NCBI RefSeq assembly: GCF_021655555.1
Contig: NZ_AP023086.1
Coordinates: forward strand, 2,944,685-3,008,684
Direction of reading: 5' to 3'
Length of the DNA stretch: 64,000 nucleotides
Origin: Marinagarivorans cellulosilyticus
Lineage (GTDB): Bacteria > Pseudomonadota > Gammaproteobacteria > Pseudomonadales > Cellvibrionaceae
This document shows positions 6,758-14,850 of the stretch, piece after piece (the stretch's first letter is position 1; each line of letters opens with the position of its first letter). The position numbers were made by a program, and so were the translations under genes. Under the pieces are notes generated by a model. That model saw only the letters and a list, made by a program, of their open reading frames with translations. It ran no database searches and had not been told where the DNA came from.

Positions 6758-9322
6758 ATGGCGAGTTTCGAAAACTTACTAAAAATGTATTTATCTGGAG
6801 AGCGAAGCTTTTTAGATGTTGTTGAGTACTGGGCGAATAAGAACCCGGGTAATAAAGCGCTATCGGCTATAGATGGTGAGCTGAGCTACGCAGCGCTAAT
6901 GTTAAGAGTTAACATGATCTCCCAGCGTTTAACTGAGTTCGGTATTTCAAAGAGTGATCTTGTTGCTGTTAGTGTAGATAGAACAGTTAATTTATTGCCT
7001 TTATTGCTTGGTATTTGGTCGGTAGGAGCGGCTTACGTGCCTGTCGATCCATCCTACCCTTATAATCGCAGGAAATACATTATCAAGGATTCCTGTGTCA
7101 GACTGATAGTTTGTGATGATATCAGCGAAAGCTTTGATGGGGTTGCAAGTATTAAATTGCTTGATCTTGTGGGAGGTGCAGATGCTGGTGATCTGCCTTG
7201 CAGGGTTAATGACACACAGACGCTAGCCTATCTTATTTACACTTCTGGCTCTACGGGGGAGCCCAAAGGGGTGATGGTTTCTTGTGGCAATGTCGCTAAC
7301 TTTTTAACCTCTATGCGAGTTCAGCCTGGAATGACAGCAACAGACCGCTTGCTGGCCACAACAACGATTTCTTTTGATATTCATGTTCTCGAGTTATTTC
7401 TGCCGCTGTTAACGGGTGGTCAGGTGATTATCGCATCGTCTACAGAAGTGCGTTCATTGGTGGATATTCAGCGTTTAATCGACGATTGTTACATTACGGT
7501 TATGCAGGCGACGCCAGCAACGTGGCGGTTGGTGCTTTCGGGTGATTGGAGCCCTGCGTTACCGCTTAAAATATTAGTAGGCGGGGAAGCTTTTCCCAGT
7601 GATTTACTACCGCGGATGCTCGCTTGCGGTGATGATGTTTGGAATATGTACGGCCCTACCGAAACAACGGTGTGGTCTACTTGCCATAAGGTATCGGACT
7701 CGGATGCCGTGCCGTGCATAGGGTTGCCGATTCAAAACACGGTCACTTTTATTGTGGATTCGAATAATAATTTGGTTCCGCGTGGTGAATCCGGCGAGCT
7801 ACTGATTGGCGGCGAGGGTGTGACTTTAGGATATAGGGGGAAACAGGCGTTAACTCAAGAAAGGTTTATTTCCCTGCCAGATTTGTCCGATGGCGTGCTT
7901 TACCGTACAGGTGATTTAGTTAAGGCGGATCAGCAGGGTTGCTTACATTATATTAACCGCCTAGACAATCAAATAAAGATTCGCGGCTTTCGGATTGAAC
8001 CTGGAGATATAGAGGGGGCGCTTGGTCAATATAAAGAGCTTGAGTGTGCTGTTGTTGTTGTCTGCACTCTATCTGTTGGTGATGAGCGCTTAGTGGCCTT
8101 CTACACGGGGGCAGCACTCGATTCGCAGGCGCTTCGTAAGCACTGCGGTCAATTATTGCCAGCGCACATGGTTCCCCAGCATTTTATTTATTTAAAAGAG
8201 TTTCCTAAAACAGATAATCAAAAAATAAATCGTAAAGCCCTTCAATTGCAAGGTGCTGATTATCTTCATGAGGGTGTATATGCCGAAAGTGACGTTAATG
8301 GGGCGGCCCGAGATGACAGGGATAGAAGTGTTATTGCTGTATGGGAAATCGCCTTAGGCGTTGGTGGCATTGGGATCGACGACGATTTCTTCGATTTAGG
8401 GGGGCATTCGCTGTTAGCCTTCCCTGTTGTTGAAGCAATGAGTAAGGCCACTGGATTGTCATATGCGCCAAGTGATTTATTCGAGCGCCCAACGGTTAGG
8501 TCTATATTGAATGAGGTTAATGGTCCTCAAGGAGCTGCGAGCGTCGTTAAATTAAATAAAGGTCGTGATGACGCGACTCCAATCTTTTGCTTGTGTGGCG
8601 TTAATATTTATTTGGAATTAGCGACTAAATTTGAAAGCAACCCTGTATACGGTATGTTTGCGCAGCAAGAGATAGCTTTAATCGGCGCAGCGAATAGTGA
8701 CGCCACCATCCAGGTTTCAATTCCTGCATTAGTTGAGGCTTATGTCGATGCAATATTGCGGCAGCGAGAGTTTGGTGAGGTTATTTTAGTGGGGTTATCT
8801 TTTGGCGGTATATTATCCGTGGAGGTAGCGAAAGCATTGGAGGCTAAAGGTGTCGAGGTTAAGGCAACTATTATGCTCGATGCTTATTTACCGGGTTGTG
8901 CTCAGAGAACCCTAAGGAAAACTCTTATCGATGCCTGCTTTCGAGTAAAAACTAGAGGTGTGATGGCCTCATTAAGAGGAGCTTACAAAAGATGTTGTCG
9001 TTGGTTAGGGAAGCAAAGCATAGCTCCTTACGTCATTAGTCTGGAGGTTAATGAGCTGGCGAGGGAGCGGATGTTTGATCAAATCTCCTATGGCTATAGA
9101 TGCCAGGCTAGGTCGTTTTCTGGCGACGTTCTGCTTATAAAAGCGACGCGCACCGATTTTGGTTTAGGGTTTCAAGCTAGTGAAGACTATGATTGGAATG
9201 GGTTGATTAGTGGTGAGGTGGCGATTTGTAGTGTGGATGCTGATCATACTGGCATGATGAAGGGGGAGGCAATTGACTCTGTGTATTGTCATATTAAAGA
9301 GTATTTAGATCAAAGGCGTTGA
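6758..9322 (+). CDS. Stand-alone NRPS-like protein: adenylation - carrier - thioesterase
   Basis: 854 residues with three domains. The adenylation domain (about 20-500) shows A3 YTSGSTGEPKG (161-171), A5 NMYGPTETT (296-304), A7 YRTGDL (382-387), A8 KIRGFRIEPGDIE and A10 NRKAL. The carrier domain (about 515-590) has DLGGHSLL with phosphopantetheine Ser551. The C-terminal alpha/beta-hydrolase thioesterase (about 605-854) has GLSFG (Ser681), Asp708 and His830. No condensation domain is present. Residues lining the amino-acid pocket (D207, I208, L211, Q250, L273, G275, M297, V305, W306, K489) read DILQLGMVWK, close to codes I recall for glycine. It probably activates and tethers one amino acid, then releases or transfers it. 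It is followed after one base by a GNAT gene inside a polysaccharide locus, so aminoacylation of a sugar is the favoured role; a small-molecule product is the alternative. Confidence 0.9.
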   Translation: MASFENLLKMYLSGERSFLDVVEYWANKNPGNKALSAIDGELSYAALMLRVNMISQRLTEFGISKSDLVAVSVDRTVNLLPLLLGIWSVGAAYVPVDPSYPYNRRKYIIKDSCVRLIVCDDISESFDGVASIKLLDLVGGADAGDLPCRVNDTQTLAYLIYTSGSTGEPKGVMVSCGNVANFLTSMRVQPGMTATDRLLATTTISFDIHVLELFLPLLTGGQVIIASSTEVRSLVDIQRLIDDCYITVMQATPATWRLVLSGDWSPALPLKILVGGEAFPSDLLPRMLACGDDVWNMYGPTETTVWSTCHKVSDSDAVPCIGLPIQNTVTFIVDSNNNLVPRGESGELLIGGEGVTLGYRGKQALTQERFISLPDLSDGVLYRTGDLVKADQQGCLHYINRLDNQIKIRGFRIEPGDIEGALGQYKELECAVVVVCTLSVGDERLVAFYTGAALDSQALRKHCGQLLPAHMVPQHFIYLKEFPKTDNQKINRKALQLQGADYLHEGVYAESDVNGAARDDRDRSVIAVWEIALGVGGIGIDDDFFDLGGHSLLAFPVVEAMSKATGLSYAPSDLFERPTVRSILNEVNGPQGAASVVKLNKGRDDATPIFCLCGVNIYLELATKFESNPVYGMFAQQEIALIGAANSDATIQVSIPALVEAYVDAILRQREFGEVILVGLSFGGILSVEVAKALEAKGVEVKATIMLDAYLPGCAQRTLRKTLIDACFRVKTRGVMASLRGAYKRCCRWLGKQSIAPYVISLEVNELARERMFDQISYGYRCQARSFSGDVLLIKATRTDFGLGFQASEDYDWNGLISGEVAICSVDADHTGMMKGEAIDSVYCHIKEYLDQRR

Positions 9323-9323
9323 T

Positions 9324-10397
9324 GTGACTGGCATTAAAATTTCTTGCGTGTGCTATTCCGGGCTAGAAGGGTTTAACCATTTATACCAAGAATGGTTTGA
9401 TTTGGCGACGTCAAAGGCGACACATTTTTTGCACTTTCCTGGCTGGTATCAAGCTGGACTTGAAAGGCTCGATAGTTCTAAAAAAGTTTTTTTCGTTGCG
9501 ATTTACTCTTCAGCTGGCCTTGTTGCAGTCCTTCCTTTGGAGCTTGTTTGTCAGCGTATTCGATCAATTGAAGTGCCTTTGCTGCAATTATTTTACCCCA
9601 ATGAAATGGGCGTTAATGATATTTTTACTACGATCGATCTTAATCCAAAACTACAAGAGATAACGCAGTTTTTGCGCCGTGAGTTACCTTTCTTTGCGTT
9701 GATTAAATGGCAGTGTATCAGTGAGGATCGAGGGGCTGCTTTAGGTATGCCTGTTCGGCTTTCTCATAGTTCTAAATATTTGGATTTTTCTGCAGGTGCA
9801 GATGAGTTTTGGGGTGGGTATAGTAAAAAATTTGTTAAAGGGTTGTTGAAAAAAGCGAGGAAAGCAGAGCAGCTAGGTAATCTTAGGCTTGAGTGCGCAA
9901 GAGATACTGAAGCTCTAGAGGCTGCATTTTCAATATTCTTAGGTGTTGAAGACTCTGGCTGGAAGGGCGAGAAGGGTACAAGCATCATCAAGCAGCCAGA
10001 GAAGTTGGCGTATTACAAAACACTTTTATCTGAATATGGTAAAGCTCGAAGCTGTCAGATCAACGTGCTTTGGGTGGGTGAACAGCCTATTGCCGCCCAA
10101 TTTGGCATTGTCGCTGGAGATACGCTGCATTTATTGAAAATTGGTTTTGATGAGCAATTCTCAGATGTTAGTCCTGGCTATTTAATTCTTGAACGACTAG
10201 TTAATCACTTGGCCGGCGAAGGTTCAATTAATCGAATTAGCTTCGTTACAGGGGTAGGTTGGATTGACCGCTGGAAGCCTTCGGGGGTCAATATTGGTGT
10301 ATTTTATTCTGATAATGGTTCTTGGTGGAGCAAAAGTATTATACGTTTAATCTATTCTAGGTTGGTGCAGAGGTTTCTTGCGAAGCAACGACGCTAG
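9324..10397 (+). CDS. GNAT/FemAB-like (CelD/BcsL-type) acyltransferase
   Basis: A 357-residue protein with the double-GNAT layout of the BioF2/CelD/FemAB-like acetyltransferases. The C-terminal part carries the recognisable core: QINVLWVGEQPIAAQFGI, GDTLHLLKIGFDEQFSDVSPG and YLILERLV. No signal peptide or membrane helix is evident, so it is cytoplasmic. Relatives in exopolysaccharide clusters add acyl or aminoacyl groups to amino sugars. GTG start at 9324, one base after the stop of the NRPS-like gene, indicates tight co-expression. The pairing suggests it moves the aminoacyl group from the carrier Ser to an amino sugar, which is inference; a plain acetyl-CoA-dependent reaction is possible. 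It ends near a CGAGGCG/CGCCTCG hairpin (10407-10428) in the convergent spacer. Confidence 0.78.
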   Translation: MTGIKISCVCYSGLEGFNHLYQEWFDLATSKATHFLHFPGWYQAGLERLDSSKKVFFVAIYSSAGLVAVLPLELVCQRIRSIEVPLLQLFYPNEMGVNDIFTTIDLNPKLQEITQFLRRELPFFALIKWQCISEDRGAALGMPVRLSHSSKYLDFSAGADEFWGGYSKKFVKGLLKKARKAEQLGNLRLECARDTEALEAAFSIFLGVEDSGWKGEKGTSIIKQPEKLAYYKTLLSEYGKARSCQINVLWVGEQPIAAQFGIVAGDTLHLLKIGFDEQFSDVSPGYLILERLVNHLAGEGSINRISFVTGVGWIDRWKPSGVNIGVFYSDNGSWWSKSIIRLIYSRLVQRFLAKQRR

Positions 10398-10468
10398 CAA
10401 GTTTTTCCGAGGCGTGATTTCCCGCCTCGAAGGGAAGAGGCGTACTCTGTTTGTAAATAATAGACATT

Positions 10469-12448
10469 TCAGTTCTTTTTAATGCCAATCAGCGTTTCTA
10501 TATTCTTGATGATTTGGTTCGCACCAACGACGGAAAGGTGGTCCTTGTCGTAGTAGTACGATTGTGTTTGTGTGCCAACTAAGCAGCTGTCTCCACAAAA
10601 TGTATCTGTTAAGTCTGCAATTTCAAGGTTAGGGTATTTCTTTTGGGTTAATTGAAAAAGATTTGTTACATAGCCTTGCATTGCTTGATGCTCAGTTTTC
10701 CGCACGGACATGGCATTGAGGGCTGTTACTACATTAAGGCTATTGTAAGCCTTGTAGTAGATTTCCTCTGGGATAAATTTTTGTTGGGGAACTTGTTGAA
10801 GCAGGGTAACTTTCGTCCCAATGCTTGCGTAAGCTTCTATTGTCTCTATTAGCCCCCGCTCAAAGGCTTTTATTGAGTTTTCCTGATTTTTTGTTGTATC
10901 TTTAGTTGTGCCAATGTAGGAAAACTGATCTCCGCCATACCCCCCCACGGTGTAATAAGACCATCTGGCAACGAGAATAACCTGCGGTATCTTGTTGTCT
11001 CGAACATATTCCCAGACCCGCTTATTTAATTGGAAGCAATTTCTTTCTTGTTGGTCTGGGCGAAGTGCATGGACGCCAAGAAAGGGTGTGCATTGGCGGA
11101 TGCCGGCGTAAAAACCTGTGGTATTGGTGTTTTCTGCCGCTTGCTTAAATGCACCATAAGTGACCAGTAAGTGGCTGTCGCCGAATACCATGAAGTCTAT
11201 GGTTTTGGCTGTTTCTTTTTTTCCAATAATGCAGCCCCATTTTTCCGAGATATGCGGAGTGGGGAGATCAAAGCATTCGTATGCGTTAAGCCCGCGCCTA
11301 AAGGATTTTGTGAGTTCGGCTGGAATGTCAAAACGTTCTGGTAGGCCTTCTTTTTTGTGTCCTAGCAGCCCTAAACCAATAAATAATAAGATAAAAGGCG
11401 TGCAGCACATTAGCAGGGTATTCCTTGATATAAGAAACTTCCCGTTAATAGAGCGGCGAAAAGGCCTTTCGACCCATCTCCATGTAACCGCGGCGAGAAC
11501 AAAAGATAATAGTGCTAGGCTAATCATTAGAAGTATAGGCGGCTGCGTGAGCAGTTTAACTCTAGCAAAAGCAAGTAAGGGTTGATGCCACAGATATGCG
11601 CTGTAACTCACCAGGCCAATGCCGACAAATAGTTTTAGCGATAAGACTTTTGCTACCCACGTGCTGCTTGAAAACAGGATGATAAGGCAAGTACCTAGTA
11701 CTGGAATAAGTGTGAAATATGAGGGGAAGGGCAGGTCTTCATGTAAGAGAAAAAATGATGCCAAAATCAAAAATAGCCCTAGGCTAGAAAGATGCTTATT
11801 GGATATTGGCTCGCGATTAAATAGAAAAAATGCGACGAGCGACCCGGCTAATAATTCCCATGCTCGAGTTGGTAGTATGTAAAAACTGGCTGAAGGCATA
11901 TGGCGAGAAAGCCACTGAGCAAAAATAAAGCTCGCCAGTGCAATAAATGCAATAAGGTAACTAATGTTTCGCCGGCCTAAACGCCAAGCAATAAGGATAA
12001 AAAGCGGGAATAAAATATAGTATTGCTCTTCAACCGCTAAGCTCCAAGTATGCAGTAGCGGTTTTTCATCTGCTTCGGCAGAGAAATATCCGCTTTGCTT
12101 CCAAAATAAAAAATTTGATATAAAAAAAGTGACTGCAATAAGGCTTTGAGAAAAATCTTTGTGTTGTGATGGCACCATCCAAAGCCAGGCGAGCGGTAAA
12201 CAGCAGAGCATGACTAAGAATAGGGCTGGCAGGATTCGGCGCGCACGCCTCTCATAAAATGTCAGTAGGGAAAAGTTATCTTGCGCGCGCTGTTCTAGTA
12301 TAATGCTTGTAATTAAATAACCGCTAATGACAAAGAATATATCTACACCAACAAATCCCCCGCTCAGCCACGATAGGCCCGCGTGAAAAAAAATAACAGG
12401 GATGACGGCGAGAGCTCTTAACCCATCAATTTCTCTTCGGTATTGCAT
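10469..12448 (-). CDS. OafA/YrhL-type membrane acyltransferase with SGNH domain
   Basis: 659 residues. The N-terminal half is an acyltransferase-3 domain with about ten membrane helices, starting YRREIDGLRALAVIPVIFFHAG with the conserved His. It also has the PTRAWELLAGSL and VERPFRRS segments. The C-terminal half is a periplasmic SGNH hydrolase-like domain with the block-I GDSH motif (about residue 425) and a late DKDHLSVVGA block that supplies the Asp/His pair. Such fused proteins O-acetylate O-antigens, capsules and peptidoglycan at the periplasmic side of the membrane. It is convergent with the GNAT gene. In this locus it is the likely O-acylation enzyme for the polysaccharide; the sugar target is unknown. 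Confidence 0.92.
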   Translation of the reverse strand: MQYRREIDGLRALAVIPVIFFHAGLSWLSGGFVGVDIFFVISGYLITSIILEQRAQDNFSLLTFYERRARRILPALFLVMLCCLPLAWLWMVPSQHKDFSQSLIAVTFFISNFLFWKQSGYFSAEADEKPLLHTWSLAVEEQYYILFPLFILIAWRLGRRNISYLIAFIALASFIFAQWLSRHMPSASFYILPTRAWELLAGSLVAFFLFNREPISNKHLSSLGLFLILASFFLLHEDLPFPSYFTLIPVLGTCLIILFSSSTWVAKVLSLKLFVGIGLVSYSAYLWHQPLLAFARVKLLTQPPILLMISLALLSFVLAAVTWRWVERPFRRSINGKFLISRNTLLMCCTPFILLFIGLGLLGHKKEGLPERFDIPAELTKSFRRGLNAYECFDLPTPHISEKWGCIIGKKETAKTIDFMVFGDSHLLVTYGAFKQAAENTNTTGFYAGIRQCTPFLGVHALRPDQQERNCFQLNKRVWEYVRDNKIPQVILVARWSYYTVGGYGGDQFSYIGTTKDTTKNQENSIKAFERGLIETIEAYASIGTKVTLLQQVPQQKFIPEEIYYKAYNSLNVVTALNAMSVRKTEHQAMQGYVTNLFQLTQKKYPNLEIADLTDTFCGDSCLVGTQTQSYYYDKDHLSVVGANQIIKNIETLIGIKKN

Positions 12449-12944
12449 GTGTAGAATGGTCCAAATTGGGATGCTGGTGGTTGTATTGTTGGCTGCAAAA
12501 GTTGTGTAGGCTAATAGTTGTATAGGCTAATAAGGGCCTGTGATTATCCAATGTCTGGGCTGCAATTACGCTATAGACGTTTGGCTGCGCGTTTTGGCAT
12601 ATTAAGTAATTACCCTTTAGTTACCGCGCCGGATTGAAGTGTAACTTATAACGCTAGAGCTTAAGCTGTAATGGTTTTTATAGTGTGAACGGTTGTAAGC
12701 ACGATTTATACCATGATTGTGCAGGTTGGAGTGGGTAAATGCCAATTTACTTCGTATGTAGGTCTGTATTATGTAGTCAGGCCATTTTTCCTGCATATAG
12801 AGGCACTAAATTTTTAGCAAAAGTTATTTTTTGTAAACTACCTCGACAATCGACAACGCTTGTAGAGTTCTGTAATTTGCGTTTTCTAAAATGCTATCTT
12901 GCCGCGCCGGATATAGTAAAACGAAAGACTAGGTAAAAATATAT
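12449..12944. other. Divergent intergenic region with short direct repeats
   Basis: This 496-base spacer lies between the divergent acyltransferase and beta-barrel genes and should hold both promoters. The 11-mer CCGCGCCGGAT occurs twice, at 12624-12634 and 12902-12912, the second copy 32 bases upstream of the beta-barrel ATG. TAGGCTAATA also occurs twice near 12509-12535. No convincing coding frame or RNA gene is seen. Confidence 0.45.
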
Positions 12945-14228
12945 ATGTTTAATAAACAAGTAGGTGCGTGTTGCTTATCCATGGTTTTGGCTTGTGCTAC
13001 CCACGCCAGTGAGTTTGTTGTCACTGCAGAGCTCGATATAGAGGCCGTTGATAACCCTACTAATGAGTCGGAAAATGAGCTAAAAATTAAGGAAAACCAA
13101 TCGACGGCGTCAGTGGTGCTTGATGGTGAGTTGATTGGCCGTTACGCGCGTTTTATCTCCGATGCTTCTTATGAGGTGCGCCGTTATTCGAAGCAAAAAG
13201 ATCAAAATCACGACTTGTTTTTGGGTTCAGCCGAGCTAGAGCTTGGGGAAGACGGGGGGCGAGTTTTTGGACGAGTAGCCCATAGTGCTCAAGAGCAGCT
13301 TATTCTATTATCTTTGGGGGATACGCCTGATAACTTAGATCGCCGTCGTATTACGTCTGCAACTTTAGGGGCAAGGCTAGGCCGGCGGGGTGCAAACCGT
13401 TTTACAGTTTATGCTAATTTGGCTGAAATGCGGCTGGATACGACAACGGAGAATGACTCCAGTCGCGCAGGCGGCGGTTTATCGTATAGTCGGCAAGTGA
13501 GTCCATTGAGTACATTTGGTGTGGAGCTAAGTGGGTATACTTTGGATTACATCAATACTGATGACCCTTCTTTTGATTACCGCCGTGCTAGTTTGTCTTG
13601 GAATACTGAGCTGCGTAAGCTCAACTATGCCATTCAGGTTGGGCAAAACAGCATTGGCAGTGAGGAGGATGATAGTGCGCCATATTACGATCTAAGTTTA
13701 GAGTATGACAATTCGGTGCACCAAGTGTCCATGCTGTTTAGGCAGTGGTTAACAGATACCTCGCAAGGGTCCGAGAATGGCGATTTAGGTGATGTATCAG
13801 GCCCCGATGGCCGCTTAGGTGTTAATGATCAGTATAAGCGACGCGATGCGAGTGTAGAGTGGAAGTTTTCGTCACTTTGTGGTCGATGTACTACTGCTTT
13901 AGGTATCGGTGCTGAGCGGGAGGACTACCGTCGAGAAACACAGCTCGATTCGCAAGAGTCTTTTGCTCAAGTGCAGCTTTCCTACAAGGCCCGGCGCACG
14001 CTTAGTGTAGATCTCTCTTATGAATACCGTGATGTGAGCTTCTTGCTAGATACCGACGATTACGACCAAATAAGTGCCCGCGCAGGCTTGGCTTGGAGTG
14101 AAGTGTTTAAACATGGCAGGTTGATGTTTTATGTAGAGCGCAAGGAGCGTAAAGCGGCAGCATTAACAGGCTCTTATGATCAAGGGTTCATTGGCGTTTC
14201 TTTTGATTACCAGCTCTACCGGCGGTAA
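12945..14228 (+). CDS. Outer-membrane beta-barrel protein of the polysaccharide locus
   Basis: 427 residues with a Sec signal peptide (cleavage near THA-SEF, about residue 22). The mature protein is rich in alternating hydrophobic/aromatic beta strands (for example RYARFISDASYEVRRYSK, TFGVELSGYTLDYI, VSMLFRQWL) and ends in a terminal strand with aromatic residues (VSFDYQLYRR). This resembles the outer-membrane barrels (EpsL-like, or the exosortase-system-associated type) found in exopolysaccharide clusters. A role in polysaccharide passage or anchoring is inferred from context; no ligand-binding motif is visible. ATG 12945 has an AGGT Shine-Dalgarno about 10 bases upstream. The family match is moderate because such barrels diverge quickly. 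Confidence 0.7.
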   Translation: MFNKQVGACCLSMVLACATHASEFVVTAELDIEAVDNPTNESENELKIKENQSTASVVLDGELIGRYARFISDASYEVRRYSKQKDQNHDLFLGSAELELGEDGGRVFGRVAHSAQEQLILLSLGDTPDNLDRRRITSATLGARLGRRGANRFTVYANLAEMRLDTTTENDSSRAGGGLSYSRQVSPLSTFGVELSGYTLDYINTDDPSFDYRRASLSWNTELRKLNYAIQVGQNSIGSEEDDSAPYYDLSLEYDNSVHQVSMLFRQWLTDTSQGSENGDLGDVSGPDGRLGVNDQYKRRDASVEWKFSSLCGRCTTALGIGAEREDYRRETQLDSQESFAQVQLSYKARRTLSVDLSYEYRDVSFLLDTDDYDQISARAGLAWSEVFKHGRLMFYVERKERKAAALTGSYDQGFIGVSFDYQLYRR

Positions 14229-14251
14229 GTGCAAAGGGTTGGTAAAACAGC

Positions 14252-14278
14252 TAAAGCTTTGCGGTGATTGGTCGATAG
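14252..14278 (+). promoter_or_regulatory. Sigma-28 (FliA)-like promoter for fliS
   Basis: TAAAGCTT (14252-14259), an 11-base spacer and GTCGATAG (14271-14278) match the flagellar sigma-28 consensus TAAAGTTT-N11-GCCGATAA at 13 of 16 positions with exact spacing. It ends about 40 bases before the fliS ATG, the expected distance for a class-3 flagellar promoter. Confidence 0.65.
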
Positions 14279-14319
14279 TAAGGATATGAATCATCGCTGA
14301 AAGGGAGCTTGTCACTCTT

Positions 14320-14697
14320 ATGAATAGTCAGTCCGCAATTAAGTCGTATGCTAAAGTTCAATATCGCAGTGATGTTGAGATCGCGTCGCCCCACCGGCTA
14401 ATCGATATGTTATATCAGGGGGCAATTGATCGTGTGGTGCAGGCCAAGGGAGCCATGCAGTATGGTAATGCAGAGCTCAAGGGTAAAAAGATTAACAGTG
14501 CTGTGAGTATTATTGGCGGCCTCAGGGAAAGCCTCAATACGCATGATGGCGGTGAATTGGCCCATAATCTTGATAACCTTTACATCTATATACAGCGCGC
14601 ATTGTCCAATGCGCATTTGAAAAACGACGAAAAGCTATTGGATGAAGTGGTTACGCTTTTATCTGACTTGCAAAGTACGTGGAAGCAAATAGGTTAA
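14320..14697 (+). CDS. fliS: Flagellar export chaperone FliS
   Basis: 125 residues, the usual FliS size. The N-terminus (AIKSYAKVQYRSDVEIASPHRLIDMLYQGAIDRV) and the RALSNAHLKNDEKLLDEVVTLLSDLQSTW helix are family signatures. FliS binds the C-terminal helix of flagellin in the cytoplasm, blocks premature filament assembly and hands flagellin to the export apparatus. It normally sits behind fliD in a flagellar operon; here it is alone, between an outer-membrane barrel and selO, with its own sigma-28-like promoter upstream and a GC hairpin downstream. Either the genome's fliS has moved or this is a second copy. The ATG has AAGGGAG 12 bases upstream. Confidence 0.93.
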   Translation: MNSQSAIKSYAKVQYRSDVEIASPHRLIDMLYQGAIDRVVQAKGAMQYGNAELKGKKINSAVSIIGGLRESLNTHDGGELAHNLDNLYIYIQRALSNAHLKNDEKLLDEVVTLLSDLQSTWKQIG

Positions 14698-14709
14698 ACT
14701 CTGTGTTAC

Positions 14710-14729
14710 AGCCCCGAGCGTCGGGGGCT
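14710..14729 (+). terminator. GC hairpin after fliS
   Basis: AGCCCCGA (14710-14717) pairs with TCGGGGGCT (14721-14729) around a 3-base loop, with one extra G. It starts 13 bases after the fliS stop. The T tract is poor (TACATTCCTTT), so it is a weak intrinsic terminator at best. Confidence 0.5.
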
Positions 14730-14850
14730 TACATTCCTTTGTGAGGCATGAATCGCCTCGTTATTTACATCTCTTTTTGTTTTTTGGCTAGCCTTGTCTA
14801 AAAAAGTGCTTCACGATAGCAGCTCTTTTTCTATTTTCTCGTGTATCGCA

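Noticed and set aside
10652..11882. Three plus-strand open frames (66, 141 and 87 codons) inside the acyltransferase region
   Set aside because: They are antisense to a well-conserved OafA/SGNH gene and encode no plausible protein.
12739..12936. 65-codon plus-strand frame before the barrel gene
   Set aside because: No family features, and it lies in the spacer that should carry the promoter.
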